Shown: one piece after another, positions 45,803 through 56,669 of the stretch | Position numbering within the stretch: the first letter of the stretch is position 1 | Layout: each line of letters starts with the position of its first letter | Source of the DNA: Glomus cerebriforme | Lineage: Eukaryota; Glomeromycota; Glomeromycetes; Glomerales; Glomeraceae | Length of the DNA: 64,000 nucleotides | NCBI GenBank assembly: GCA_003550305.1 | Contig: QKYT01000197.1 | Coordinates: 14,621-78,620 of the forward strand | Reading direction: 5' to 3' | Position numbers and translations under genes: made by a program | The notes under the pieces: generated by a model | The model's database searches: none | The model's input: the letters and a program-made list of their open reading frames with translations, nothing else | What the model was told of the DNA's origin: nothing

Positions 45803-46184
45803 GTCATCAAAAATACTCCATACATTCAAAAAATCAATTTAAGTAATAATATTAATAATAATAACATGAGAATCAGGAAAAAAACCTCCAAAACTTTGTT
45901 CCGATTGTAAAGAAACAAACGATTGCATTAAGCTTTTCCTAATAAAGTAAGAAGAAATTGTTAACAATAATATTCCAAAAATGGAAAATAAATGTTCCGT
46001 ATTCAACGCAAAATTTACTTTAAATAATGTTCCTTGCGAATTGGAATATGACTTATCGAAATTCACGTTAGAAAATTTGCAAAAATTAGTAATTTTTACA
46101 ACTCAAAATTACAATAACGAAAATAATTCGGNATNNAGTATTTCTTCTAAAGATTCTGGATATAGTACCGATGATGAAAATTAA
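45803..46184 (+). pseudogene. Family C, longest copy (6), lightly damaged
   Basis: Comparison with the left-edge gene reveals one continuous homologous stretch. It starts TTGTCATCA (the ATG has become TTG at about 45802-45804), then TPYIQKINLS, then INNNNMRIRKK. A 7-A run near 45879-45885 shifts the frame into KKPPKLCSDCKETNDCIKLF. An in-frame TAA near 45940 follows, and the same frame then continues EEIVNNNIPKMENKCSVFNA and LEYDLSKFTLENLQKLVIF, ending DSGYSTDDEN with a stop at 46184. The last 67 codons (ATG at 45981) remain open and contain three undetermined bases near 46132-46136. Either this is a pseudogene with three lesions, or the 3' part is used alone. The Cys motif is C-x2-C-x6-C. 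Confidence 0.65.
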
Positions 46185-48166
46185 TTATTTATTAGTTATT
46201 ATTTTATAAAATATTATTTTTATCATTTTCGGTCATTTCTTGATATATTAGTTGGTTTATAAATATATAAAATTAAAAAACTTGAAATTAATTAAATTAT
46301 TGTGGATATAATCTCATTAACAATCAAAAAAAAAAAGAATATTTTATCGTTGTCACCCTAAAACTGCAATCTTTGAAATTCATAATTGCTGTAGCACATT
46401 TATATGACAATTTCGGTATTATTTATTAATGATTTCTTGCATAGGATAGATCGTCACCAGGGTTAATGGGAATAGAACCCTTATTTGGATTTTATTTACC
46501 ATATAAATAAAAATCTAACTCATGTCATCATGCATATAAAAAAAAGAAAAAATGTTCAGAATCGATTGTGAATGATAATGCACATTAATAATTATAATAA
46601 ATAGATCGACAATTCATGTTATTAGATTATCTATATCATAAATGGTTGCAGCAAAAAAAACAAATAATATAAAAAAAATATTCCATTATTTCATTACATA
46701 ATTTAATTATCGTAATTTCTGGCAAAAAAATTCGGAACTTAGAAAAGTTAAAAATAGGTAAGGTGTAGCACTACAGCCTATTAAACATATTAACTTTACT
46801 TTTTTATTTAATTAAACTATGTCGAAATTAGATATATATTTGTATATCGCTGTTATTAAACACCCTTGGCCTGCATTATCTAATTTTGACCGGAATTATG
46901 ATGCCTTTAGCCAGAATTATACTCGAAAAAAGGGGGTGCTTAATAGCAGCAATATATCAAAGGTCGAAGTGTTATAGTTTCAATATAGTTTACACCCTAG
47001 TATTAATGAAGTTTCACTTTTTTTGGAAATGTCTTAGATACCTAATGGAAATTGGATAGGTTTCCACTGCAGACACCAGCAGTGATACAGTATATAAGTA
47101 TTTATTTCAGGTTTGTCTTATATGATTAATAATCGAAGTATATAATTATGGGTCTATCTAAATTTACTTAATCACGTACGAATTGCACACTTTATTCTAA
47201 TATGAGAAATGATTATGATTAATGTAATTAATAAATTTATTATTTTTATTTACTTTATTATAAAAAATGTACATGTAACTTATTACTACAAATATTACTA
47301 ATAAAAATAATAATTACAATTTTAAAATCTATTAACCATTATTGAAATGTTATTCACTTTATTGATTCCTAAAGCATAATATGTAGGGCTTGCCAGAGGC
47401 AAACTTTAGGGATTAGGGTCTGCAAATACATAATTAAGACAACTTATGGTTACTTTTGGGCTTGTATAATAAATTTTTTATCTTTATTTAGCTTTAGTTA
47501 ATTTTTTATTGACTTCGTGGTGATTCTTTACAGAAATCCTGTTTTTTCAGATTCAAAATTATTTTAGAATCATTTGGTATATTATTCATTTTTTTTGCAA
47601 TTATTATATTTATTCAACAATGACCTTAATTAATTTAATATTAATACCTAAAATTCATCATTAGTTTATTGATCCAGTTTTAATGATGCATTTCTGAAAG
47701 AAATTGCAATACTTAAGAAAGAAACCTTCTTCTAATGTACGTAATTCTATTATACATTTATAGGAACTGTAAACCAAACAAAGTTCGGTTTTTTCAAGTG
47801 CTTTTTTTCGCTGGAATTCATGTGCAACAAATTACAAGAATTAATATTAGTAAAATTGATGTATATATATATATATATATCAGGATTTATTGAAGTTACA
47901 AATAAAATATGAATTGTAGTTTTAATACAGTAAATAGGTAGGATCAATAAAATATTAAAATTTATTATAATAGTCTAATTGTTCTATAGTAAAAAGATAA
48001 TAAATAGATCACAAAATAACAATAAAAATAATAAATATCGACTAAATTTCATAAATTATCTACACATGTTTCGCATATGACAATATGTTTACAATTTACA
48101 TATTTACCCCATTCTTCACATTCTTCACAACCTTCTAAATTATTTATAAGTGACTTATTGACTTGA
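46185..48166. other. No gene seen
   Basis: AT-rich. The stretch 46866-46945 (GGCCTGCATTATCTAATTTTGA and onward to GGGTGCTTAATA) is repeated in inverted orientation at about 60433-60510. A (TA)10-class run is at 47860-47880. A 43-codon Cys-rich frame at 48049-48180 (minus) overlaps the exon at 48167-48253 in another register and is listed separately. Confidence 0.5.
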
Positions 48167-48180
48167 TCACCACCTTCCAT
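48049..48180 (-). CDS. Small Cys-rich ORF, doubtful
   Basis: A 43-residue frame from ATG at 48178-48180 with five Cys, reading EGCEECEEWGKYVNCKH and then CETCVDNL. The spacing C-x2-C-x8-C-x5-C-x2-C resembles half of a RING or zinc-ribbon. It overlaps the end of the membrane-protein pseudogene in a different register, so it may be an alternative 3' end of that gene, a fragment of another gene, or chance. Confidence 0.25.
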   Translation of the reverse strand: MEGGDQVNKSLINNLEGCEECEEWGKYVNCKHIVICETCVDNL

Positions 48181-48253
48181 TTTTAATTGAACCAGTAGTT
48201 AGAGATATTAGTGGAATAACATCATATGTAATGATGTTACATCGATAAATAAT

Positions 48254-48323
48254 CTAAGAACAAATCAAAAATAAATTAAATTAAAAAACTATTAAAATTA
48301 AAATTAAATATAAGATTAATTAC
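48254..48323 (-). other. Intron in membrane-protein relic
   Basis: The donor GTAATT follows CAG at 48324-48326. The acceptor TTGTTCTTAG ends at 48254. Joining in phase 0 extends VEDVPQLIIQ into IIYRCNIITYDVIPL, a hydrophobic continuation expected for the family. The length of 70 bp fits the other introns here. Confidence 0.65.
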
Positions 48324-48666
48324 CTGAATAATTAGTTGTGGCACATCCTCTACAAATGTATTTAAAATGCCACCATAATCAATAATTTTTATTGCTTTTT
48401 TAGAAAATGGTGCGTAAAATAATTCAAATCCAGCTAATCTTGAATAAAACAATTTTGATGCTGTAATATCACCTCCACATAAGATTGTAGCAGGATGAGA
48501 ATTCTCTTTAAACCAAACTGAATATTCTGTATTGTTCATACATTCTGCTGTAACAAATATATAAAATACAAGTATTAAATTGGTAACCATTGGAGTTACA
48601 AAAATATTATACTATAATAATGAAAAAAGTGAAAAAATAAGTAAATTTTAATAAATAAAAAAAAAT

Positions 48667-49063
48667 TTTGCTAAATGTCACCGGCAGTGATTGTTACCAC
48701 ACATAAAATTCTTTCACTTCATTTGAATTTTCGACAAATATATTAACCTAATCATATTATAAACACTATAGGTACATGTAAATTTGTGAATAGAAAAGGT
48801 TTTTCTAGAGCTGTTGTTTAGATAGTTTTTGAGGAAAACATGAAAATTTGATTTTTACATTTTTTTAAAAAAAATTTTTAATTAAATATTTTCAAAATTT
48901 GATTGATATCAAAACATATTTACAGTATTTTAACATTATATAAATTTTTTTTTTTTATTATTAGTATCTTAATTCTGGCCGAAATTATCATGTTTGGCCA
49001 GAATTAAGCGGTGATAATCATCGGTGATGACAATCACCACCAGTGAGATTTAGCAATAACCCA
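48667..49063. mobile_element. MITE inside the membrane-protein relic
   Basis: The left end TGCTAAATGTCACCGGCAGTG and the right end, read on the opposite strand, TGCTAAATCTCACTGGTGGTG align over about 40 bases, continuing to GATTG(T)(C/T)A.CAC. Next to the right end lies an AATTCTGGCC..GGCCAGAATTAA palindrome (about 48970-49006). The element sits between the first membrane span and the remaining spans, where the related family would have coding sequence. Confidence 0.75.
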
Positions 49064-51559
49064 TATACTTTTTTTGCCAAAATGGTAGACTGTTCGATAT
49101 CTGACGCACAACATTCCTGTAGTGTATATATAAATATACTAAATCCAATTAACTTTTGCATTTTTTCTCGCAAATAAAAATAAAGCAGTTAAAATAATAC
49201 TTGCACATGCAATACCAATTAAAATATATTTATATTTATCCCATAAATTATCTAAATCAGATATATAAAATTAATTATAAATTAGAATAATATTAAATCA
49301 GAAAAAATTACATTATAAATAAACAACTTACCTTTAAAATACATACTATCTAAATAGTTTGTATAATTAATTAATGAAAGAGAGTTTCTTCTAAATTATT
49401 TATCATTAAATTCAATGAATCTTTTATTTGCTCAAAATTTATCCTTATGAACAGATGGATTTATTAATAATGAAAGTAATAGTTGTGTCTTTTTTAACAA
49501 TTATAATTTGAGAGGAATTAATTAGAGGAATATATTCTGCTAATCTTTCAACCAAATTGTTTAAGACTACTTTTTTACTTTTTTATCATCATCATCTAAC
49601 TTTTTAAATAGATTAGTATCACCCTCTGTAAGTTGTAAAAGAGTGGTGCTTTTTTTATAAAATAATAGATTCATGAGTTAAAATAAATATAAACTTTTAG
49701 CTATTAATTAATGAAAGAAAATTTACCAACAAATATATACACTTCAATTGCTATGATATTGATTATACATTAGTAATTAAATAATAAAATAAATTATAAT
49801 AAAAAAGATTGCTTTTATACATACTTGTATGGTATTGTATAGACAAATTTTCAGAAAAAACATTATCTTTAATACCAGTTCTATAATTAAAAAATATTAA
49901 TAAGTTTTGTATTAATTGAATTAGTTGAATTAATTTTAATGATTTGATGTGAAAATTTTTTTGAATTATCAATTTGATAAATGGGAATGTTGGTTATGTA
50001 ATTTTGCTGCACGCTAATTGGTCTATCAAAAGTTATATTAATAAAGTTATAATGTGTAGAATTATTTGAAGGTACAAGAACAACATTTGGTGGTAAATCT
50101 GATGTAAGATTCAACATCAATAACTATAAATTTATATAAATTTAGAATGTTAAGTCAGCCCACAAGCTACAATTGTGTTCTAATATTAAAGGAAAGAAGA
50201 TTGAAATGATAAGATGAGTCATATGACTCATATCCCATTTATAATCACGAACAAATAATTACGTCATTAGGAATATAAAATTCTTGATAATAATTGTTGA
50301 TTTTAGGGAAAATACGGTTGTTATTTATCCAATTGTCTTTTTCATGTTCATATTTAAAATTTGGTAAATATGCTTGCTTTGTTAAATTTGTTTCATTTAA
50401 AATAAAAGCGGTGAATTGCTGACTTTGATCTTCATATCCAAGAATTAAAAATGCACTTTCATGTGTTATTAGAGTAATTATCATAATATTATATCCATTA
50501 TACAGTATACAGATACAATTCATAATTTTTACTCGTCTCATTTTCAGCAGTATAATTGAATGTAAGCCACCATAAAGTAGTTTTAAAATCAATTAAACTG
50601 TTGCACATAATCGAACTAATTCGACTAAGATTGCAATAAATTTTAGGGTTTGAGTTTTTTAAGGAATATATTTTGTGACTTTTATTATGAGAGTTACTGT
50701 TAGGTTCTAAATAAAGAATAAAGATTCTCCAGAATTATAAATAATAACATTTTTTCCAAGAGTTGTAAAAACAATATTATAACTGTGGCCATTAAAATCA
50801 TCAGTATTTAGTGAGTAAGTTCCATTCCATTGATTCATAATACCTTTTTCAATATTCGAAGTATTAAAATTTGTGTATAAAAATGATTAAGTTGAAGTTT
50901 TTATCCAAAACATATGATCATCATTTATCAAGATCATTTTATAATTTCTGTCTAGACCAAATTTTATTCGATTGCTTACCAAGCTACCATTCAATTGGTA
51001 AATCATTCCATACCAAATAAAAGTCTTGAGATGTTCAGAATATGGAATGAACAAGTAACCTTTTACTTTATCAATGTCAAAGTCGCATTTAGGATCAGAA
51101 GGACATTTAAAGTCAAATGAAGTAAAACTTCTATCATTGTGTAGAACATGGGCTTCTACTTGTGAATATGGAATTATTGACGGTCCATTAACAAATACTA
51201 AAGTATTATTTTCAAACGTTAAGAAATTAGATCTATTGTTCTTATTAATCCTTGCTTTGATAAACTTTATTGAACGTAATAGAATAATGAGCAATAGTTT
51301 CTGGAGCCCTTTGTTTGTTTTTAAATTCATGGTGAAAGAATTAAATGGTTGAATATTTGTATAAAAGTTTTTCAATTTATGAAAAAAATTTATAGGGAAT
51401 TGTTTGAACAATCCAACTTAAATAAATATTTAACTAAAATGAGAATTGATTTTCTTTTTAAGGTTATACATTTCTTTCTCGGTAAATTTCAAAAAAATAA
51501 ATTTTTATAGGATTTTTTGATGTTATTTTTTTTTAAAAAAAAAAAATTTTTGAAAAAAA

Positions 51560-51830
51560 AAGAAAAATAAATCAAAAATGGAAGGTAATTTCCTATTTTA
51601 TTTTTGCATTTACAAAAAAGAGAGAAGGATCAATTAAAAATGGGAAGTGATTTCTTGTTTAATTTTTAAAAGTTATTCGATTTTTANAAAAAAAAAAAAA
51701 AATCAAATCAAAAATGGAAGGGTATTTCCTCTTTTAATTTTTTAAAAAATTTTTCGATAAAAAATTGTTACAAAAAGAGAAAATGATAAATCAAAAATGG
51801 GAATTGATCTCTTTTTCAATAAAAAAAATT
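51560..51830. repeat. Four degenerate tandem units of about 65-80 bp
   Basis: Each unit contains AAATCAAAAATGG(A/G)A, a TTTC(T/C)TNTTT tract, then an A/T homopolymer run. Poly-A and poly-T tracts alternate and one undetermined base is present. The 60-codon frame over it is not a gene. Confidence 0.65.
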
Positions 51831-51987
51831 TCAAAAAAGGTTAAGTTCACCTATATAATATATATATATATACAATTATCTGCGAGATTTTTTGTCCAAA
51901 ACTGGATTTATGGTTATCAATTTTGTGTAAAAAAATCTCTCGTATAATTTTATATGTTTATGGCTTTATCAATTTGAATAATAAATA

Positions 51988-52289
51988 TTATACCACAGGT
52001 TGTTTTATTTTATGAACAAACCATAAATGACAAATTACATTACATGATGAACCATCATGTTTAAGTCTTACATTACATTTTGTTCCCTCTTCCTCTTCCA
52101 CTTGACATATTATAACTAATTCATTTTTATAATTTTGCCCTTCAATAAATACTCCCATATCCAACTGGTTTTTTTTTCTTGAAATTTTTTGTTTCTTTTT
52201 AATTTTACCAGTTGATTAGAATCTTCATTAGGCGGTGTATTTGGAGAAGGAGCAGTCAAAAAAGGCATAATGCCACTTTGGTGTAACAT
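51988..52289 (-). pseudogene. BED-type zinc finger fragment, frameshifted
   Basis: From ATG at 52287-52289 the frame gives a Pro/Ser-rich leader (TAPSPNTPPNEDS), then a basic linker and TSWIWEYLLKG, the aromatic opening of a BED finger. After one frameshift near 52155, a second frame gives VIICQVEEEEGTKCNVRL, then KHDGSS, and H-L-W-F-V-H, ending in TAA at 51988. The finger should be C-x2-C..H-x4-H. Here the second Cys of the CN.C pair is Arg, while the final H-x4-H pair is intact. BED fingers occur in hAT transposases and in the many BED proteins of these fungi. No transposase catalytic region is present. Clearly non-functional. Confidence 0.75.
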
Positions 52290-52439
52290 TTGAAAATTAA
52301 AATATGAAGATGGTGTTACAAGTTATCGTGAAAATGAAAAATAACAATAGATTTAAAAATCTGACACGTTTATTTAATATGTCATAGTCATGTTGGCTAT
52401 TGGTGGCTTGGTGCAGATCAGTATTAAACTGAAAATCTG

Positions 52440-52677
52440 CTAACATAAATGGATATCCGGATACATTACATAAGTTAACAGTTTATATCCGGAAAATCCG
52501 TTTAGATCAAATCCATAGATTCTTAACGGATATCTGCTATTACAACCGGATATGCTAAATGTATACAAACACTACATGTAAAATCTGACTTTCCTGAATA
52601 TAAATCTTTGTTTTTTTTATGTAGTACATGATTACTATATTAGTTTAAGCTCGTGCGAAGCAACGGGTTACGCTAGT
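52440..52677 (+). mobile_element. Candidate Helitron 3' end
   Basis: The sequence ends in AGCTCGTGCGAAGCAACGGG, then TTACGCTAG at about 52668-52676, followed by T. A GC-rich short hairpin followed by about 8 bases and CTAG before a T is the usual right end of Helitrons. A diverged relative at about 58295-58320 ends CCCAGTGCAAAGCAATGGGT, then TACGTTAG. Upstream (52445-52565), several GGATATCCGG words form another palindromic patch. No RepHel protein is present, and the left end is not identified. Confidence 0.5.
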
Positions 52678-52909
52678 TATAACTAAATAGAATAGAATAT
52701 TTTATCGGCAATTTTATGTAATAATATATAATACAAAAATCAATACTAAAGAAATACATGTTTAAATATGACAAAGACTATAAATAATATAAATGATATA
52801 AATAATATATAAATTACCACATATAATAAATTCCTATGATCTACTAATTACTCTCTCTTAAAACCACTAATATTTATTTTGTTGAACAACGCCTTGGCCT
52901 GTACTTATA

Positions 52910-54085
52910 TCAAACGGGAACCATCTTTCGAAATATTTGCAGCTAGATATGATATAAAGACATTAGTTTTTATCAAAAGCACCCAAAATGATAAATAATC
53001 CTATCATAAACTTACGTAGTTGACCGGAACTAGACCAACTTTGCCGCGTTTATTCTTTGCTGGCCACCAGTTACCTTCGCTATAACCAACTTCAAGTAAA
53101 TCCCCTTCTTTAAATGTCAGCTCACTCTTGTCGCTTCTTTCATCTAATAAGTTGTTCGGAAAATGTAAATATTCTTTTTTCGCTCTGAAACCACTATTTT
53201 GGCCTTCAGTTTAAGCTCTTTCATTAAGAAATAAAAATACTTACAGTCACACAACGCCACGGCCTTGTACGCATAATCAATATTAGTGGGAGCCTTATAA
53301 GTAGAATTGTCTTTGTCGGGAACTTCGTATCTCCATCTCGGGAAAATCAAGTAATAAGCACTGTGAATAACATTACCAAGTGCAAAACCGCTGAATAACA
53401 ACAATGCTGACGATAAATAGCCTTCGTCACAATATAAATAAAAGCACACATATCCGACGTGCAAGTAAATCTGAATCACAAATGGATATATGATGGCATA
53501 TAATGTTTTTTCAACTGCATAGTCTTGTTTGTTAATGAGGCACAACAATGGAAAGAAGAGTAACATAGATAGAATACCGATCCATTGAAACACACCCATA
53601 TATCCAGGAGGTGAAAATTTAAGTTTCATATATATTTGAAAAATCATTTGATCAATATATATTAGAATAAAGAGAACGGCTCGAATCTTATTGCGAATAT
53701 CTTTAAATTTACTCGGGATACACTGAGTTAAAGTAGTTGCACCGCATAAACAATACATAATAAGAGAACATAAACTAAGAAATCTAGGTAATGCTATATT
53801 ATTCAATATGAAGAATCTGGTCGTCAAGAAAGTCATAAAAGCCAATACTGCCATTAATTGTGAAACTCCAGTTCGAATTAAAAATCTTCTTAATTTTGCA
53901 AAGAAAGAAGTATCACTTGTTTCAGGATTGTTGAAAAAAGTCAAAAATATACCACTAGAGAAGGATAAATAATTTCCAAACGCGATATTTGAGACGCTAT
54001 GAACTATGCTATTGCATAGAGTTGGAACGGACAATACGGATGATACGTTAATCAAGAGTAATAATAAAACAACGTATTTTTTCAT
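52910..54085 (-). CDS. Signal peptide, seven-span membrane protein with C-terminal SH3 domain
   Basis: Exon 1 (54085-53245) encodes a signal peptide (residues 1-19, VVLLLLLINVSSVLS) and about seven hydrophobic spans near residues 35-51, 73-95, 101-120, 133-153, 163-184, 194-219 and 222-247, then a short polar linker. Splicing out 53144-53244 and 52943-53015 gives a 333-residue frame with an exact reading-frame match. The splice restores ALCDYERSDKSELTFKEGDL (residues 277-296) and then EGNWWPAKNK, GLVPVNY and LQIFRKMVPV: an SH3 domain with its ALYDY-like motif, Trp pair, Pro and Asn-Tyr pocket residues. SH3 domains bind proline-rich partners. A membrane sensor or adaptor is inferred. Yeast Sho1 also ends in SH3 but has four spans, so this is not a simple Sho1. 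Confidence 0.85.
52943..53015 (-). other. Intron 2 of the 7TM-SH3 gene
   Basis: Donor GTAAGT after PVNY; acceptor ATATCTAG; 73 bp. Without splicing, the frame would stop two codons later (VSL-stop). Splicing supplies the usual hydrophobic residue after NY (LQIF). Confidence 0.8.
53144..53244 (-). other. Intron 1 of the 7TM-SH3 gene
   Basis: Donor GTAAGT after GACT (53245); acceptor TTATTAG at 53144; 101 bp, phase 1. The junction makes TAT (Tyr), completing ALCDY. A nearer acceptor at 53183 would also stay in frame, but it would insert 13 extra residues into the SH3 RT loop, so the farther one is preferred. Confidence 0.8.
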
Positions 54086-55075
54086 AGTTCACAAAGAAAT
54101 GCAATTTCGTGTCCTCGAGGTATATTTCTCTTGCTCGAACAATGTTACAGTAATGGAAAGTAGAAAAAAAATTTTTTTTTTATTGAAAATAAACAAGCAA
54201 TTAAATACTATCCGACTAGTTACTCATCTCTGCTTTCGGCAAAATTACAAATCTTTTGTTACACTTCGGGCTGAATTACTACACAAAATGTCTTGCCGTT
54301 GTACATAACAACCATTCTGTTCTCTAGTTCCTCAGGAGCTTGCTGACCGCATGCGAATTTTTTTTTTCCGTTTGTAAAATTATATAAGCACATGCGGATT
54401 TCACAAACAATTTTCGGAAATTTCCGCGAGTTTCTGCATATTAGGATTTACTTAGAGTATAATAAAATAAAATACACGATCAAATGAAATTTAATGCTGC
54501 GGATTTAGAGAAACCTTATAATTAAATTTAGATGATTTTGATGTTGCAACTAAGATTAAGTAATCCGCGACCAAGCCACTTTTTTGGTTGCGGGTGCGCA
54601 GCGAATTTTAGCCACTGTCGTAAGATACGGAAGAAAACGGAATGTCCCGTTATTTTATATTCCGTATTTCTTATTTCGCCACAGAAATTATAGAGGTATA
54701 ATGGAATTATTCGAATATATTTTTTTTGACAGTCACTGCGCATGTAACGTTTCGTCAATTTTAATATACTGCACCCCATACTAATTAAGTAATTTGGCAG
54801 ATTATCATGTAATCTACCAGTTTTATAAAATAAAATTCCTTTCTCGCAGTTATTTTATTTTATTTTATTTTATTTTTTTTGCATTTACAAGAAATTCGCC
54901 TTAGGGGCTAAATTAAGGGATCACCATCTGTAAAAAAAGCTTTTTTAAGATCCTTTAAAAGTAGGCATGAAAAATACTATTTTGACAACAAAATTATATT
55001 CTTGTATTTACAACTTTTTTAAACTATAATTGTTAGATTTGATGTTATTTTCGGTCTCTACTTGTTACTAATTTT
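54086..55075. other. No gene seen
   Basis: Upstream of the 7TM-SH3 gene. GGAAATTTCCGCGAG and CATGCG(A/G)ATTT words occur at 54345-54440, and a TTTTA repeat at 54853-54875. Frames at 54006-54308 and 54528-54784 overlap each other or the gene on opposite strands and have no coding sign. Confidence 0.5.
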
Positions 55076-55079
55076 CTTC

Positions 55080-55530
55080 TTTCACTTTTTTTTAGGTGTT
55101 ATTTTTTTAGGTTTCAGTTGAGGAAGGTTGTAGTTTTGTTTCTTAGCAGTAAGTAATTAAATTACTGGTTTTGTCTTTTTTTTTCTTATAGGTTGATAAT
55201 GGTTAAATTGTATTCCTTTTCTTAATTTTGTAGCTTACAGTTCATTTGAAGATTTTTCTTGTTTTCGTTTCGTATTTCAACTTGTTGGAAACTTTTATTA
55301 CTTTTATTATTATTATAATTTTCTTCCTTTTATTTTTTTTATTTTAGCTACGGTTCAGTTGTATGACAGATTGGCAGTTCACGATCAGGGTAAGTCCATT
55401 TTTTTTTTTATTTCTTTGTTCTCATTTTCGTTTTCGTCCTTTTATTTTAGGCTACAGTTCAGTTTGATTTTTATTTTAATTTTTCAGTCTTTTTTACTTT
55501 TATTTCTTGCCTTTATTTTAGGCTGGGCGT
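55080..55530. repeat. Polypyrimidine-rich degenerate tandem repeat
   Basis: Units of about 60-100 bp contain TTTTATTTTAGGCTACAGTTCAG(T)T separated by long T/C tracts. There are at least four occurrences (near 55110, 55225, 55345 and 55445) and the strand asymmetry is strong. Confidence 0.6.
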
Positions 55531-55539
55531 TCTAAATAA

Positions 55540-56010
55540 AAAAAAATTAGTTGATAAAAAAAAAAGACTTCCACCCATGAAATTCATACCTGAAAAGTCT
55601 TGAAAAGCGTCTCTAAAAAGTCTTAAAGTGCTCTAAATAAATAAAAAATTAATCAAGAAAATAAAAAAGTCTCCCTCCAACATATGACATAACTCATACC
55701 CGAAAGTTTTAATGTAAAGTCCCAAAGTATGTGTTTCTAAATTAAAAAAAAATTAAAACAGTCAATAAAAAAAAAGTAACTTCAATCACAAAATTCATAT
55801 CTGAAATCCCAAAAAAGAAGTCCCGAGTATTTAAAACGGTTCTGAATCATTCCTAAATAAAAAAAATTAATTAAAAGAAATAAAAAGACTCCCACCCACA
55901 AAACTCATACCTAAAGTCTAAAGTAAATTTCCAAAAAGTCCCTAAACATAAAGAAAAAAATTAGTTAAGAAAAAATAATAAAACTCGCACTAAAAAAGCT
56001 GATACAACCC
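55540..56010. repeat. Minisatellite, about 4.5 units of 95-120 bp
   Basis: Each unit reads CTAAATAAAAAAAATTA(A/G)TT, AAGAAA.AAAAAGACTCCCA, CCCACAAAACTCATACCT, GAAAGTC and then AAAGTCC(C/T). Units differ by substitutions and small deletions. It directly follows the polypyrimidine block on its right side. Confidence 0.75.
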
Positions 56011-56669
56011 GACCACCCATGAAATACAAGACCAAATTACCTAAATTATAAGAAGAAAAAGTCCAGCGTCTGAAATCTAGAGGAAATAGGTTCAAGCGAA
56101 ATCTCTATATATACTGTATATATATGATAAATATAAAAGAATAAATTCAATAACAGAGGTTAAATGCAAATTTTTTTTAATAAGTTCGTGGCTAATAAGT
56201 GCATTTCCAATTTTAAACGATTTTGGTCCGGCATTATGAATTTGGTCAGAATTAAGAAAATTTTGGCCAGAATTATAATTCAAAGATCATCAATTTAACC
56301 AGTTTGACCGATTTTCTATATCTATATAACTAAAAAAAATACTTGAAAGATTAAAAAACGTTTTTAAATTGTGTAATTTGAATTGTGTAACGTATGCATG
56401 TGCCTTAAAAAAAAAATAAAACAAAAAAATGAACTAGGTTTGGTTCGGTCGGTTAAATCGCGCAGTCAGGTGACCATTTTATTTTTTTTCTAGAACTTTT
56501 TTATTTTTTTTTTTGGGATTGTTTTTGATTTTTTTTTTTCGTATTGTTCTGTTGGGTTTTTGCTAACTTCGATTTTTTCTTTAATCGGTCCCAAGCACCG
56601 CAGGCACGATTTTTTTTTTGATTATAATTAATAATATATTTTATTAGAAAATTATCTTTTATCGCTATT

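Larger units (their letters stand above)
48167..51330 (-). pseudogene. Large surface/membrane protein gene, broken
   Basis: Pieces lie in order on the minus strand. A signal-peptide-like start (MNLKTNKGLQKLLLIILL, ATG at 51328-51330) leads into an extracellular-looking region open to 50887. A stretch at 50860-50245 carries frameshifts and stops. The block ISVQQNYITNIPIYQID lies near 49990-50030, and RTGIKDNVFSENL near 49860-49890. TTLLQLTEGDTNLF and VERLAEYIPLINSSQ lie around 49500-49660. A membrane span, DNLWDKYKYILIGIACASI, is at about 49160-49235 behind an acceptor. A final multi-span part at 48590-48324 contains SRLAGFELFYAPFSKKA and FVEDVPQLIIQ. An intron (48254-48323, GTAATT..TTAG) then joins to IIYRCNIITYDVIPLISL, with a stop at 48167-48169. 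I recall this overall plan from a family of Rhizophagus proteins, unverified. Multiple shifts and a MITE in place of an expected exon make it a pseudogene. Confidence 0.65.

Noticed and set aside
52908..54085. Identification of the SH3 gene as yeast-type Sho1
   Set aside because: Sho1 has four membrane spans directly after the N-terminus and no signal peptide; this protein has a signal peptide and about seven spans. A distant relationship is not excluded.
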